Positions 56,677-64,000 of a stretch of DNA of 64,000 bases are shown here, piece after piece. The first letter of the stretch is position 1, and every line of letters starts with the position of its first letter. A program made the translations under genes and the position numbers. Origin of the DNA: Amycolatopsis cihanbeyliensis (GTDB lineage Bacteria; Actinomycetota; Actinomycetes; Mycobacteriales; Pseudonocardiaceae); assembly GCF_006715045.1 (NCBI RefSeq), contig NZ_VFML01000001.1, positions 2,138,501 through 2,202,500 of the forward strand, read 5' to 3'. The notes below the pieces were generated by a model. The model was not told the origin of the DNA. It did not search any database and saw only the letters and a program-made list of their open reading frames with translations.

Positions 56677-57414
56677 TCAGCCGCGACCTCCCTTCCCGCC
56701 GGTCTCGGCGAAGGACATCCCGTGCGCCGCCAGCGCCGCCCGCAGCCGGTCGATTCCCTTCGGGCCCATGCCGTGCAGCCGCGTGATCTCCACCTCACGC
56801 ACACCGTCGAGCTCCGCCAGCCTGCGGTATCCCGCTTCCACCAGGGCTCGAAGCGCCGGGGTACTCAGCTCGTCCGGAAAGTCGGTTCCGGGCCGTTCGG
56901 CCGGCGGGCCCGGCTCGCCGCCCGTTCCGTGCCGCCGAACGGGCGGGGTACTCCGAGGGCCGAGCACGGGTTGACCGCCGTCGCCACCGCGGTAGCCGCG
57001 GTCCCATGGCCACCGGCCGCGGATATCCGGGTGCACCAGCTGCAGCGCACGCACCCCGCGTCTATACATCGCGATGGCCATGTTCAGGTGCGCACTCGGC
57101 TCGGGAAGCTCGACGACCTCGACGAGCGGTGGGCGGCCGGGAAGCCGGAGCTGCTCGCCGGGTGGCGGCGTGCCGGTGTGCAGGAGATGGTGGGCGGCAT
57201 CGTTGAGCAGCTCGTGGCACTGGTGCAGGGGCAGGCCGGTGACCACGAGCTCGGGTCTGTCCAGCTCGGTCAATCCCACCGTGTAGGCCCACGGTGGATG
57301 GATCCGGCCGGGTTCGACGCCCTGCACCGCCCAGCCGGATCGGGCGATGATGCCGCGCAGCACCTCGAGGTAGTCGCGGGTGGTCTTGTCGGGGTTGTCG
57401 CAGGCCCAGCACAT
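56677..57414 (-). CDS. DUF4262 protein with C-terminal helix-hairpin-helix region
   Basis: A 245-residue protein. Residues about 1-130 match DUF4262: MCWACDNPDKTT, WAVQGVEPGRIHPPWAYTVG and LPLHQCHELLNDAAHHLL. A Gly/Pro-rich linker follows, then residues 190-245 (LSTPALRALVEAGYRRLAEL, ITRLHGMGPKGIDRLRAAL), which look like the helix-hairpin-helix of RNA polymerase alpha C-terminal domains. The ATG at 57414 has GAGGAGG five bases before it. Combining the two modules is uncommon. Role unknown. Confidence 0.8.
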   Translation of the reverse strand: MCWACDNPDKTTRDYLEVLRGIIARSGWAVQGVEPGRIHPPWAYTVGLTELDRPELVVTGLPLHQCHELLNDAAHHLLHTGTPPPGEQLRLPGRPPLVEVVELPEPSAHLNMAIAMYRRGVRALQLVHPDIRGRWPWDRGYRGGDGGQPVLGPRSTPPVRRHGTGGEPGPPAERPGTDFPDELSTPALRALVEAGYRRLAELDGVREVEITRLHGMGPKGIDRLRAALAAHGMSFAETGGKGGRG

Positions 57415-57735
57415 AAGGTCCTCCTCATGGTCGAACGCCGGCCACTCGTACCGGCAGCTTGTGCCGACCACTGTGCGGTGCGGGTCCGACAACACGTGCC
57501 GGACGGTGAGCGGGGCGAACGAGCGGCAGCCACAGAACGTCATAGGCGGCGCGCGGCAGTCTCACGGAAGAGGGAATCCGGGCGGGATTGCCGACGCGGG
57601 CTGACCCGATCGCCGCATGGAAGGCGGACGAACGGGTGAGCGAAACCCGATCGGGCGAAAAACGGCGCCGCCGTCGTACCGCCCGCTGCGGCATATGCCG
57701 GACCACCACCGGGTCGGTTCGGTAGGATCCGCTCC

Positions 57736-58113
57736 GTGGATCAGCACCTGCCGCGCTTCACCTCGGCGGAGGCGTACAACGCCGCCTACCCGGACTGTCC
57801 GGTACCGGCGGACGCCTACGAGCGCAACGCGCTGCGCGCCTACCATGCCGCGATGACCGGAGTCCGGGACGATCTGGTGGGCACCGGTTCCTCGCTCACC
57901 GTCGAGTTTCTGCCGGGTGGGGCACCCGGCCCCGGCGAGCCCGACCGGACCGGCACGGTGGTGGCGAGCAACTGGGGACGGGGTCCGATCCTGGTGCTGG
58001 CCGAGCAGGTGTCCCTGCGCGCGGCGTGGAAGGTGGTCACCGGCCGGTGGCCCGCGCGACTGTCCGAGGTCAGTGCCGCACTGGGCACCCTGTCGCTGCC
58101 GGAGAACCGCTGA
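57736..58113 (+). CDS. Unknown 125-residue protein
   Basis: Begins MDQHLPRFTSAEAYNAAYPD and continues VPADAYERNALRAYHAAMTG, with a Gly/Pro-rich middle and a C-terminal ILVLAEQVSLRAAWKVVTGR. Soluble, mixed alpha/beta, no domain recognised. GTG start at 57736. Stands alone between the DUF4262 gene and the iron-box-like region. Confidence 0.5.
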   Translation: MDQHLPRFTSAEAYNAAYPDCPVPADAYERNALRAYHAAMTGVRDDLVGTGSSLTVEFLPGGAPGPGEPDRTGTVVASNWGRGPILVLAEQVSLRAAWKVVTGRWPARLSEVSAALGTLSLPENR

Positions 58114-58249
58114 GCCTCCCCGGTGTGGGTTCCGGACCCGGTCACGATCCGTGGACGGTTCGTCGACCGCGCGCCTCGTCACCCGAGCCGACCGGCGAGC
58201 CGTTCGCCGATGACGTCTAGACCAATACGGTCAGATGTGAAATCTTGGC

Positions 58250-58286
58250 AAGGTTAGGAAACATGCCTTACTAAGGCTGCCTTACC
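58250..58286. promoter_or_regulatory. Iron-box-like region before the GH2 gene
   Basis: AAGGTTAGG (58250-58258) and the perfect palindrome TAAGGCTGCCTTA (58272-58284), followed by CC. The half-site AAGGTTAGG is like one arm of the DtxR/IdeR/DmdR box TTAGGTTAGGCTAACCTAA. The spacing is imperfect, so this is a candidate only. It lies about 107 bases before the GH2 start. Confidence 0.4.
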
Positions 58287-58392
58287 AAGAAGGTTGTCAC
58301 GGCTCACCGGGCTCACAGCGTTGGCGACGGGCACGACAGGCCTGGACAACCGACATGTGAATAAGGCACAAGACTCACGCAGAGGAGCAGGT

Positions 58393-61029
58393 ATGGCCTC
58401 GTTCCGCTCTCGTCTCGCCCTGCTGCTCGCCGTGCTGTGTGCCCTCACGCTGACACCGGCCACGGTCGCCGCCGGCTCCGCCGCCACCGGCGACTCCGAA
58501 GGCCTCGTCATGCCGAAAGCCATGGGCGAAGGCAGCACCGTCACCGGCTGGCACATCCGATCCTCGGCCGAGCTCGCGGCCGGAGGCGCACGCATCTCGC
58601 AACCAGACTTCGGGAACTCCGGCTGGTACCCGGTCGCCCCCCGGTCCACGATCGTGGCCGGGCTGGTGCAGAACGGGCACTACCCGAACCTGTTCCACTC
58701 CACCAACATGCGCGATCAGGTCGACCGCGCGGACTTCGCGGTACCGTGGTGGTACCGCACCGAGTTCCGCGCCGCCGGCCCGGAACGCAACACCTTCCTG
58801 CGGATACCCGGCGCGGTCTCCCGCGCCGACGTGTGGCTGAACGGCACCCCGCTCGGCGGGGTCGTCGGCACCTACAACGCGGGCGAGTTCGACATCGGCC
58901 CGCTACTGCGACCGGGCCGCAACGCGCTGGCCATCCGGGTGCACCCTTCCGACCCGGACAGGGACTTCGCGATCAGCTGGCTCGACTGGGCACAGCCCGC
59001 CCCGGACAACAACATGGGCATCTGGCGGGATGTGCGGCTCGTGCGGACCGGCCCGGTGACCCTGCTCGGCTCCTACGTGCACACCGACCTCGAGCTGCCG
59101 GGCATGGACTCGGCTCGGCTGGTCGCGCATGCCGAGGTACGGAACAACTCCACGTGGGCGCGGAACGTGGTACTGCGCGGCCGGATCGGACCGCACCGGC
59201 TGCGCAAGGAGGTCCGGTTGGGCGCCGGGGAGACCCGCACCGTCGCCTTCCCCGGCGTGACCGTGCGTGAGCCACGGGTGTGGTGGCCTGCCCAGCTCGG
59301 GGAACAGCCGCTCTACCGGCTGGATCTCACCGCGTGGACCGGATACCGGCTTTCCGACCGGGACCGCACGACCTTCGGTGTCCGCGAGGTGGATTCGAGG
59401 CTGAACGAGTCCGGTGACCGGCAGTTCCTTGTCAACGGGAAGGAACTGCAGATCCGCAGCGCGGGCTGGGCCTCCGACCTGCTGCTGCGGTCGCGGCCGG
59501 AACGCCTGCGCGCGCAGCTCGGGTATGTCCGCGACCTCGGGCTGAACGCCATCCGGCTGGAGGGCAAGCTGGAGACCCCGGAGTTCTACGAGATCGCCGA
59601 CCGTACCGGGATCATGCTGCTCACCGGCTGGGAGTGTTGCGACAAGTGGGAGCCGTGGACCAGCTGGGGCGGGGAGGAATGGACCGCAGAGGACTACCCC
59701 ATCGCCCGCGACTCGATGGCCGCGCAGGCACGCGTGCTGCGCAGCCATCCGAGCGTGATCGCGTTCCTGATCGGCAGCGATATCGCGCCGCCGGAGGACG
59801 TGCAGCGGATGTACCTGGCGGAGCTGGAAGAGGCCGGCTGGCCGAACCCGGTCATCCCGGCCGCGGCCTCGCGGAACGCGCCCGAACCGCTGGGTCCGTC
59901 CGGGCTGAAGATGGAGGGGCCCTACGACTGGGTCCCGCCGAACTACTGGTACGGCAACCGGTTCGGCGCGGCTTTCGGTTTCGCCGGCGAGCTGAGCGCG
60001 GGCCACTCGGTGCCCACAGTGGACAGTCTGCGCAGGATGCTCTCCCCCGAGGAAAGGGAGAAACTCTGGCGGGATCCGGCGGCGCAGCAGTTCCACACCG
60101 GGCGTGGCACCCCACCGTTCGACAACCTCGAACTGTTCAGCACCGCGCTGGCGCAACGCTACGGCGCCCCGACCGGGCTGGCCGACTACGCGGAGAAGGC
60201 ACAGCTGGCCAACTACGAGAACACCAGGGCACAGTTCGAGGCCTACGCGCGCCGGATGACCGCGCCGCGCCCGGCGACCGGGTTGGTCTACTGGATGCTG
60301 AACAACGCGTGGCCCTCGCTGAACTGGCATCTCTACGACTACTACCTGAACCCCGGCGGCGCCTACTTCGGCGCGAAGAAGGGGAACGAGGCACTGCACG
60401 TCCAGTACTCCTACGACGACCGTTCGGTCGTGGTGGTGGACCGGGGTTCAGACCCGGCACGCGGGCTGGCCGTGCGCGCGGAGGTGTACGACCTGGACGG
60501 GACGCTCGTGCATCGGTCCGAGCGGCACGGGGTGTCGGTGGACTCGCTGGACGTGACCGAGGTGCTCACCCTGCCGGAACTGTCCGGCCTGTCCGACACC
60601 TACTTCGTGCGGCTCGATCTCTCCAGGGACGGACGGGAACTCAGCCGCAACACGTACTGGCTGTCGACCCGACCGGACGTGCCGGACTGGGACGAGTCGA
60701 GCTGGTACCACACGCCGGTCAGCCAGTACGCCGACCTGAGCGGCCTCGGAGAGCTCCCGGACGCGGCCATCGAGGTGCGCGCCCGCACCGGGCACGCGGG
60801 TACCACGGTGACCCTGCGCAACACCTCCGAGACGATTGCCCCCGCGGTGCGGGCGACCCTGCGCAAGCCGGACGGCTCCCGGGTGCTGCCGGTCACCTGG
60901 AGCGACAACTACGTGTCGCTGTGGCCCGGCGAGTCGGTCACCCTGCGGGCCTCGTACCAGCCGCGGGACGCGGGCGGGCGGCCCACGGTGGAGGTCGGCG
61001 GGCTGAACGCGGTGCCCACACGAGGCTAG
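58393..61029 (+). CDS. Secreted GH2 exo-beta-D-glucosaminidase-like enzyme
   Basis: An 878-residue glycoside hydrolase family 2 protein with a signal peptide (FRSRLALLLAVLCALTLT, cleavage near VAAGSA). The order is N-terminal sugar-binding domain (residues 40-210), Ig-like domain (210-330), TIM barrel (about 330-690) and C-terminal beta domains. As in the actinomycete exochitosanase subfamily, the usual acid/base Glu is replaced by Asp in FLIGSDIAP, and the nucleophile Glu lies in FAGELSAG, just after GPYDWVPPNYWYG. Likely reaction: release of glucosamine from chitosan ends. It lacks a C-terminal CBM35 seen in some relatives. Start ATG 58393 follows GAGGAG. Confidence 0.78.
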   Translation: MASFRSRLALLLAVLCALTLTPATVAAGSAATGDSEGLVMPKAMGEGSTVTGWHIRSSAELAAGGARISQPDFGNSGWYPVAPRSTIVAGLVQNGHYPNLFHSTNMRDQVDRADFAVPWWYRTEFRAAGPERNTFLRIPGAVSRADVWLNGTPLGGVVGTYNAGEFDIGPLLRPGRNALAIRVHPSDPDRDFAISWLDWAQPAPDNNMGIWRDVRLVRTGPVTLLGSYVHTDLELPGMDSARLVAHAEVRNNSTWARNVVLRGRIGPHRLRKEVRLGAGETRTVAFPGVTVREPRVWWPAQLGEQPLYRLDLTAWTGYRLSDRDRTTFGVREVDSRLNESGDRQFLVNGKELQIRSAGWASDLLLRSRPERLRAQLGYVRDLGLNAIRLEGKLETPEFYEIADRTGIMLLTGWECCDKWEPWTSWGGEEWTAEDYPIARDSMAAQARVLRSHPSVIAFLIGSDIAPPEDVQRMYLAELEEAGWPNPVIPAAASRNAPEPLGPSGLKMEGPYDWVPPNYWYGNRFGAAFGFAGELSAGHSVPTVDSLRRMLSPEEREKLWRDPAAQQFHTGRGTPPFDNLELFSTALAQRYGAPTGLADYAEKAQLANYENTRAQFEAYARRMTAPRPATGLVYWMLNNAWPSLNWHLYDYYLNPGGAYFGAKKGNEALHVQYSYDDRSVVVVDRGSDPARGLAVRAEVYDLDGTLVHRSERHGVSVDSLDVTEVLTLPELSGLSDTYFVRLDLSRDGRELSRNTYWLSTRPDVPDWDESSWYHTPVSQYADLSGLGELPDAAIEVRARTGHAGTTVTLRNTSETIAPAVRATLRKPDGSRVLPVTWSDNYVSLWPGESVTLRASYQPRDAGGRPTVEVGGLNAVPTRG

Positions 61030-61385
61030 GTTCGCTTGCCTCGGCGCAACGCCTCGAGGCCGATGGCGGCCAGCGCCCAGAACCCGCTGACCGGCCTCGC
61101 GGCGGCACCCACGGCGCCGATCACGACCAGTAGGCGGCCAGCGACCCGCTGGGCGCGCAGGTCGCCCGTCTCCTCCGCGGTGCACAACAGCCGCCCACCC
61201 AGCCACAGCATGGGGGCGGCGACCATGAACCAGAAGGCCGTCGCCCGCTCGCCCTCATCGGGAACGGCGCCGACGACCTTCGCACGGGCTATCTCGGCGA
61301 GCGGCTTGCCGTGGCGCACGGCACCGACGCCGGCATGCAGGAAACCAAGGACCTGCAACTGCTTACCGGAAGAACGGGGGAACAC
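61026..61385 (-). CDS. Small membrane protein of unknown function
   Basis: A 119-residue protein with about three to four hydrophobic segments, KQLQVLGFLHAGVGAVRHGK at the start and FWFMVAAPMLWLGGRLL in the middle. The arrangement recalls the DUF6463-type family of small actinobacterial membrane proteins, but this is low confidence. It overlaps the end of the convergent GH2 gene by four bases. Confidence 0.6.
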   Translation of the reverse strand: MFPRSSGKQLQVLGFLHAGVGAVRHGKPLAEIARAKVVGAVPDEGERATAFWFMVAAPMLWLGGRLLCTAEETGDLRAQRVAGRLLVVIGAVGAAARPVSGFWALAAIGLEALRRGKRT

Positions 61386-61498
61386 ACCAGCAGGCTACCC
61401 CGGCTGCCCACCGGGTTCGACCGGCGTCGCCGAGCAAACCCGGTACGGGGAAACCGAGGTGCCTGCTGCTGCGCGTCATCCGAACGAAGGCATCGTGG

Positions 61499-64000
61499 CT
61501 AACCGCCGTTGACCACGAACTCGGAACCGGGTTCGATCACGATATCGTCGTCGGCCGAGTTGGAGATGTCCACGTTCGTCAGGGTGGCGCTGCCGCGGGC
61601 GCCGCCCTGGGCGAGGATCCCGGCACCGTTGTTGGACTGGTCGATCCGAACGTCGGTGATCGCCACGTCCGGCACGCTGCCACCGCCCGACTTGAACTGG
61701 ATGCCGTCGTAGGTCGAGTCGTGGATCTCGGTGTCCCGCAACGTGACTCCGGTGATGTCATGCCCCTGGGCGAAGAACGTGATGGCGCCGAACTCCTGCT
61801 GCTCGTTCCAGAAGACGCCGCCGCAGCGGTACAGGGCGTTGCCCGCGATCAGCGTCCGCCCGGAGAACGGCAGCGGGGAGTGGTCGGTGGCCAGCATGAT
61901 CCCCGGGTAGTTCATCGTGTCGTACACCAGGTTGTTCTCGATCGTGTTGTCGTAGCCACCGTAGATCGCGATGCCGTTGGCCCGCCACGGGAGCTGGATG
62001 GTGTTGTTGACGAACTGGTTGTCGTGCGCGATATCGACGGCCGGGTCCTTGACGTACCTGTTGGCCCACACCGCGAGCGAGTCGTCTCCGGTGGTGCGGA
62101 ACGAGGAGTTGAACACCGTCGAGTTCCTCGTGCCATTGGTGAAGTTGATGCCGTCGGCGTAGGTGTTGCGGATCCGCATCCCGCTGAACTCCAGCCCGTC
62201 CGCCGGTCCCCACAGCTCCGGGATGTTGCTGTAGTCCCGGCCGACCCACACGCCGACGTTGGCGTGCTCGATCCACACGTTGGTGATCTTCGTGCCGGTG
62301 CCGAACCGGCCGTTGAGACCGACCCCGCCCTCGGCGCCGCCGTCCCCGCCGCGGATCCGGCCGGAGCCGAAGATCGCGATGTCGGAGATTCGCGTGTTCT
62401 CGTCGATGTCGAACCCGAAGTTGCCCTCGTGCGGGTGGTTGATGCCGTCCGCGTCCTGCGGCTCGGTCAGCGTGTGGAACTGCGAGTGCCACATGCCCGC
62501 GCCGCGGACGGTGACGTCGCGGATCCCGACCTGGTTGTGGTTCCCCCTGTCCTCGGGGTCGTCGGTCAGGATCTTCTGTTCCTGCCGCCACCGTCCCGCC
62601 GGGACCCAGACGCAGGGGATGACGCCGTTCTGGTCGTCGGTCACCGCCCGCTGCAGCGCGGAGGTGTCGTCGTTGCCGTCGTTCGGCACCGCACCGTACT
62701 CGGTGATCGAGGTGCACTCGGCCGGTTTGCTCTTCGGCGGCGCGACCTGTTCCAGGTCGACCAGGTCGAGGATGTAGAACGACGCGGTGTCATCCGTGTC
62801 GCGCTGCAGGCGGAACGTGGTTCCTGGCGGGTAGGACCGACCGAGCAACGCGTGCGACTCGTCGAACAGCCTGCGCGCGTCGGCCTGCGGCGTGTTCGTC
62901 AGCCCCTCGGGGGCGTCGGTGTTGCCGTAGAGCCAGCTGTGCCGCGAGGACAAGGTGAGCTTGCGATCGAAGGTTCCGTTGACGTACAGGCTGATCGTGG
63001 CCTCGATGCCGCCGCCGCTCGGCGCGTCGGGGATCGAGTTGCGCACCACGATCGAGTTGGTCCGGTTGGTCGAAGTGAACTCGACGTACTCCCCGGTGCT
63101 GTTCAGCCGCACCGACTGCCTGCCGGAGGACTCGGTGGCGAAGTTGGTGTGCCCGAACGTGCGCTGCGGGTCGGCCACCAGCAGCGTGCCATCGTACTGC
63201 CCGGCTTCCGCCTCGTACTCCACGTAGGGCACCGCCGCCCCACGACCGACCACGATGGACTGGGCGAGCTCGTTGTTGCCCTCGTTGGTCTCGGTGACGG
63301 TGCCGGTCGCGTCGGCGGTCGCGACGATCGTGGCGCCGCCGGAGGTGGCGGTCCAGCTACCGCTGACCGGCACGGTCTCGGTGGCGCCCGCGGCGACCGG
63401 GCCCGTGCTCGTGTCCAGCGTGCTGCCGCCGACCACCAGCCGGGTGGTCGTGTCGCCCGCGCCGGACGTGCCGCGGTTGTGCAGGGTCACGGTGAAGGTG
63501 ACCGTGGCGCCCTCGGCCGGGTTCCGCGGGCTGTGCGCGATACCGGTGATCTCCAGGTCCGGGCCGGGGGCCTTGGCGACCACCAGCGGCGAGGGCGCGG
63601 TGTGTCCGTTGTTGCCGTCGTCCAGCTCGGCCACGGCGCCGGCGGGGTCGACCACCGCCGCGACGGTGTAGCTGCCCTCCGGCCGGGTGCCGAGGTCGAC
63701 CGACACCGTGACCGAGTCCCCGGTCGCGAGGGCGCCGACCGGGACGGTCCCGGCCACCGTGCCGTCGAGGCTGACGTCGACCGTGGTCGCGCCCGCGTCC
63801 GCGGTGCCGGTGTTGCGCACGGTCGCGGACACGGTGACCGGGCTGACCTCGGTCGGCTCGGTCGGTGTCCAGGCCACCCCGCTGACGGTCAGGTCCGGGT
63901 TGGGCGCCGGGGTGCCCAGGACCTGTAGCTCGCCGACCTGCCCACCGGGGGCGCCGGTGTTGGCGGTGAAGCGCAGCCGCACTTCGGCCACGCGGCCGGT
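61499..64000 (-). CDS. GH87-like alpha-1,3-glucanase (partial, 5' end beyond the window)
   Basis: At least 833 residues; the frame is open to the right edge, so the N-terminus and signal peptide are missing. In order: the end of a discoidin-like domain (TGRVAEVRLRFTANTGAPGG), two CARDB domains (about residues 33-140 and 145-250 of the visible part), a CBM-like domain beginning VEYEAEAGQYDG, and a right-handed beta-helix catalytic domain from about residue 430. The helix has TGDDSLAVWANRYV, with the adjacent Asp pair typical of GH87 catalytic sites. Likely cleaves alpha-1,3-glucan. It faces the GH2 gene convergently. GH87 is inferred from motif memory; GH28/GH55-like beta-helices are the alternatives. 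Confidence 0.72.
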   Translation of the reverse strand, partial: TGRVAEVRLRFTANTGAPGGQVGELQVLGTPAPNPDLTVSGVAWTPTEPTEVSPVTVSATVRNTGTADAGATTVDVSLDGTVAGTVPVGALATGDSVTVSVDLGTRPEGSYTVAAVVDPAGAVAELDDGNNGHTAPSPLVVAKAPGPDLEITGIAHSPRNPAEGATVTFTVTLHNRGTSGAGDTTTRLVVGGSTLDTSTGPVAAGATETVPVSGSWTATSGGATIVATADATGTVTETNEGNNELAQSIVVGRGAAVPYVEYEAEAGQYDGTLLVADPQRTFGHTNFATESSGRQSVRLNSTGEYVEFTSTNRTNSIVVRNSIPDAPSGGGIEATISLYVNGTFDRKLTLSSRHSWLYGNTDAPEGLTNTPQADARRLFDESHALLGRSYPPGTTFRLQRDTDDTASFYILDLVDLEQVAPPKSKPAECTSITEYGAVPNDGNDDTSALQRAVTDDQNGVIPCVWVPAGRWRQEQKILTDDPEDRGNHNQVGIRDVTVRGAGMWHSQFHTLTEPQDADGINHPHEGNFGFDIDENTRISDIAIFGSGRIRGGDGGAEGGVGLNGRFGTGTKITNVWIEHANVGVWVGRDYSNIPELWGPADGLEFSGMRIRNTYADGINFTNGTRNSTVFNSSFRTTGDDSLAVWANRYVKDPAVDIAHDNQFVNNTIQLPWRANGIAIYGGYDNTIENNLVYDTMNYPGIMLATDHSPLPFSGRTLIAGNALYRCGGVFWNEQQEFGAITFFAQGHDITGVTLRDTEIHDSTYDGIQFKSGGGSVPDVAITDVRIDQSNNGAGILAQGGARGSATLTNVDISNSADDDIVIEPGSEFVVNGG

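Noticed and set aside
61721..63928. Long plus-strand frame opposite the glucanase gene
   Set aside because: Val/Arg/Gly-rich low-complexity translation typical of antisense in GC-rich DNA.

Overview
The window is high-GC actinobacterial chromosome (about 70% GC, strong G/C third positions, many GTG starts, long antisense open frames). The divergent asnB / ctaC-ctaF arrangement, F420-type luciferase-like oxidoreductase, XRE-DUF5753/DUF397 pair, DUF3043 protein and a GH2 enzyme of the actinomycete exo-glucosaminidase subfamily fit the Pseudonocardiales (an Amycolatopsis- or Prauserella-like genome). The genus is an inference; no rRNA or tRNA gene was seen.

Layout. 1-590: two eroded gene ends (AraC/GlxA-type regulator, EamA permease). 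593-4214: cytochrome oxidase genes ctaF and ctaC, divergent from asnB. 4422-7712: a sterol-type locus with a secreted cholesterol oxidase and a divergent-facing two-gene operon (NAD(P)-binding reductase plus CxxC carboxymuconolactone-decarboxylase-family protein); both promoters carry nearly the same KstR-like operator. 7852-18759: housekeeping genes (YCII protein, erpA, DUF3043, aldo/keto reductase, ispD, cobT, ilvE, DUF402, pepA, SMI1). 19395-34563: a lipoate block, lpdA and sucB, then a beta-lactamase-fold gene, ArsR-like HTH, SDR39U1 epimerase, PAP2 phosphatase and lipB. lipA is separated from lipB by about 6.9 kb of accessory DNA.

That accessory segment (26.7-33.5 kb) holds an SDR pseudogene bracketed by inverted 21-bp repeat arrays, an HTH/DUF4180 pair, an XRE-DUF5753 regulator broken by one ochre codon beside its DUF397 partner, a TetR/F420-type oxidoreductase operon, an unknown gene and another SDR. 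A third array of the same 21-bp family follows lipA.

34.7-42.0 kb: DedA protein, a saccharopine-dehydrogenase-like reductase, a TetR regulator with an extra C-terminal resolvase-type HTH, and a two-gene ABC exporter; three copies of one operator-like site link reductase, regulator and exporter. A large acyl-CoA dehydrogenase follows. 42.1-48.3 kb: patatin-like lipase, L,D-transpeptidase, sirtuin, MFS exporter and a polytopic membrane protein. 48.3-51.9 kb: dnaE. 52.1-55.0 kb: two TetR genes, an SDR and a decayed styrene-monooxygenase-like gene. 55.1-58.1 kb: cold-shock protein, DinB polymerase, a DUF4262-HhH protein and an unknown gene. 58.3-64.0 kb: two secreted polysaccharide hydrolases in convergent orientation, a GH2 exo-glucosaminidase-like enzyme and a GH87-like alpha-1,3-glucanase running off the right edge. 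Their likely substrates, chitosan and alpha-1,3-glucan, are both fungal wall polymers.
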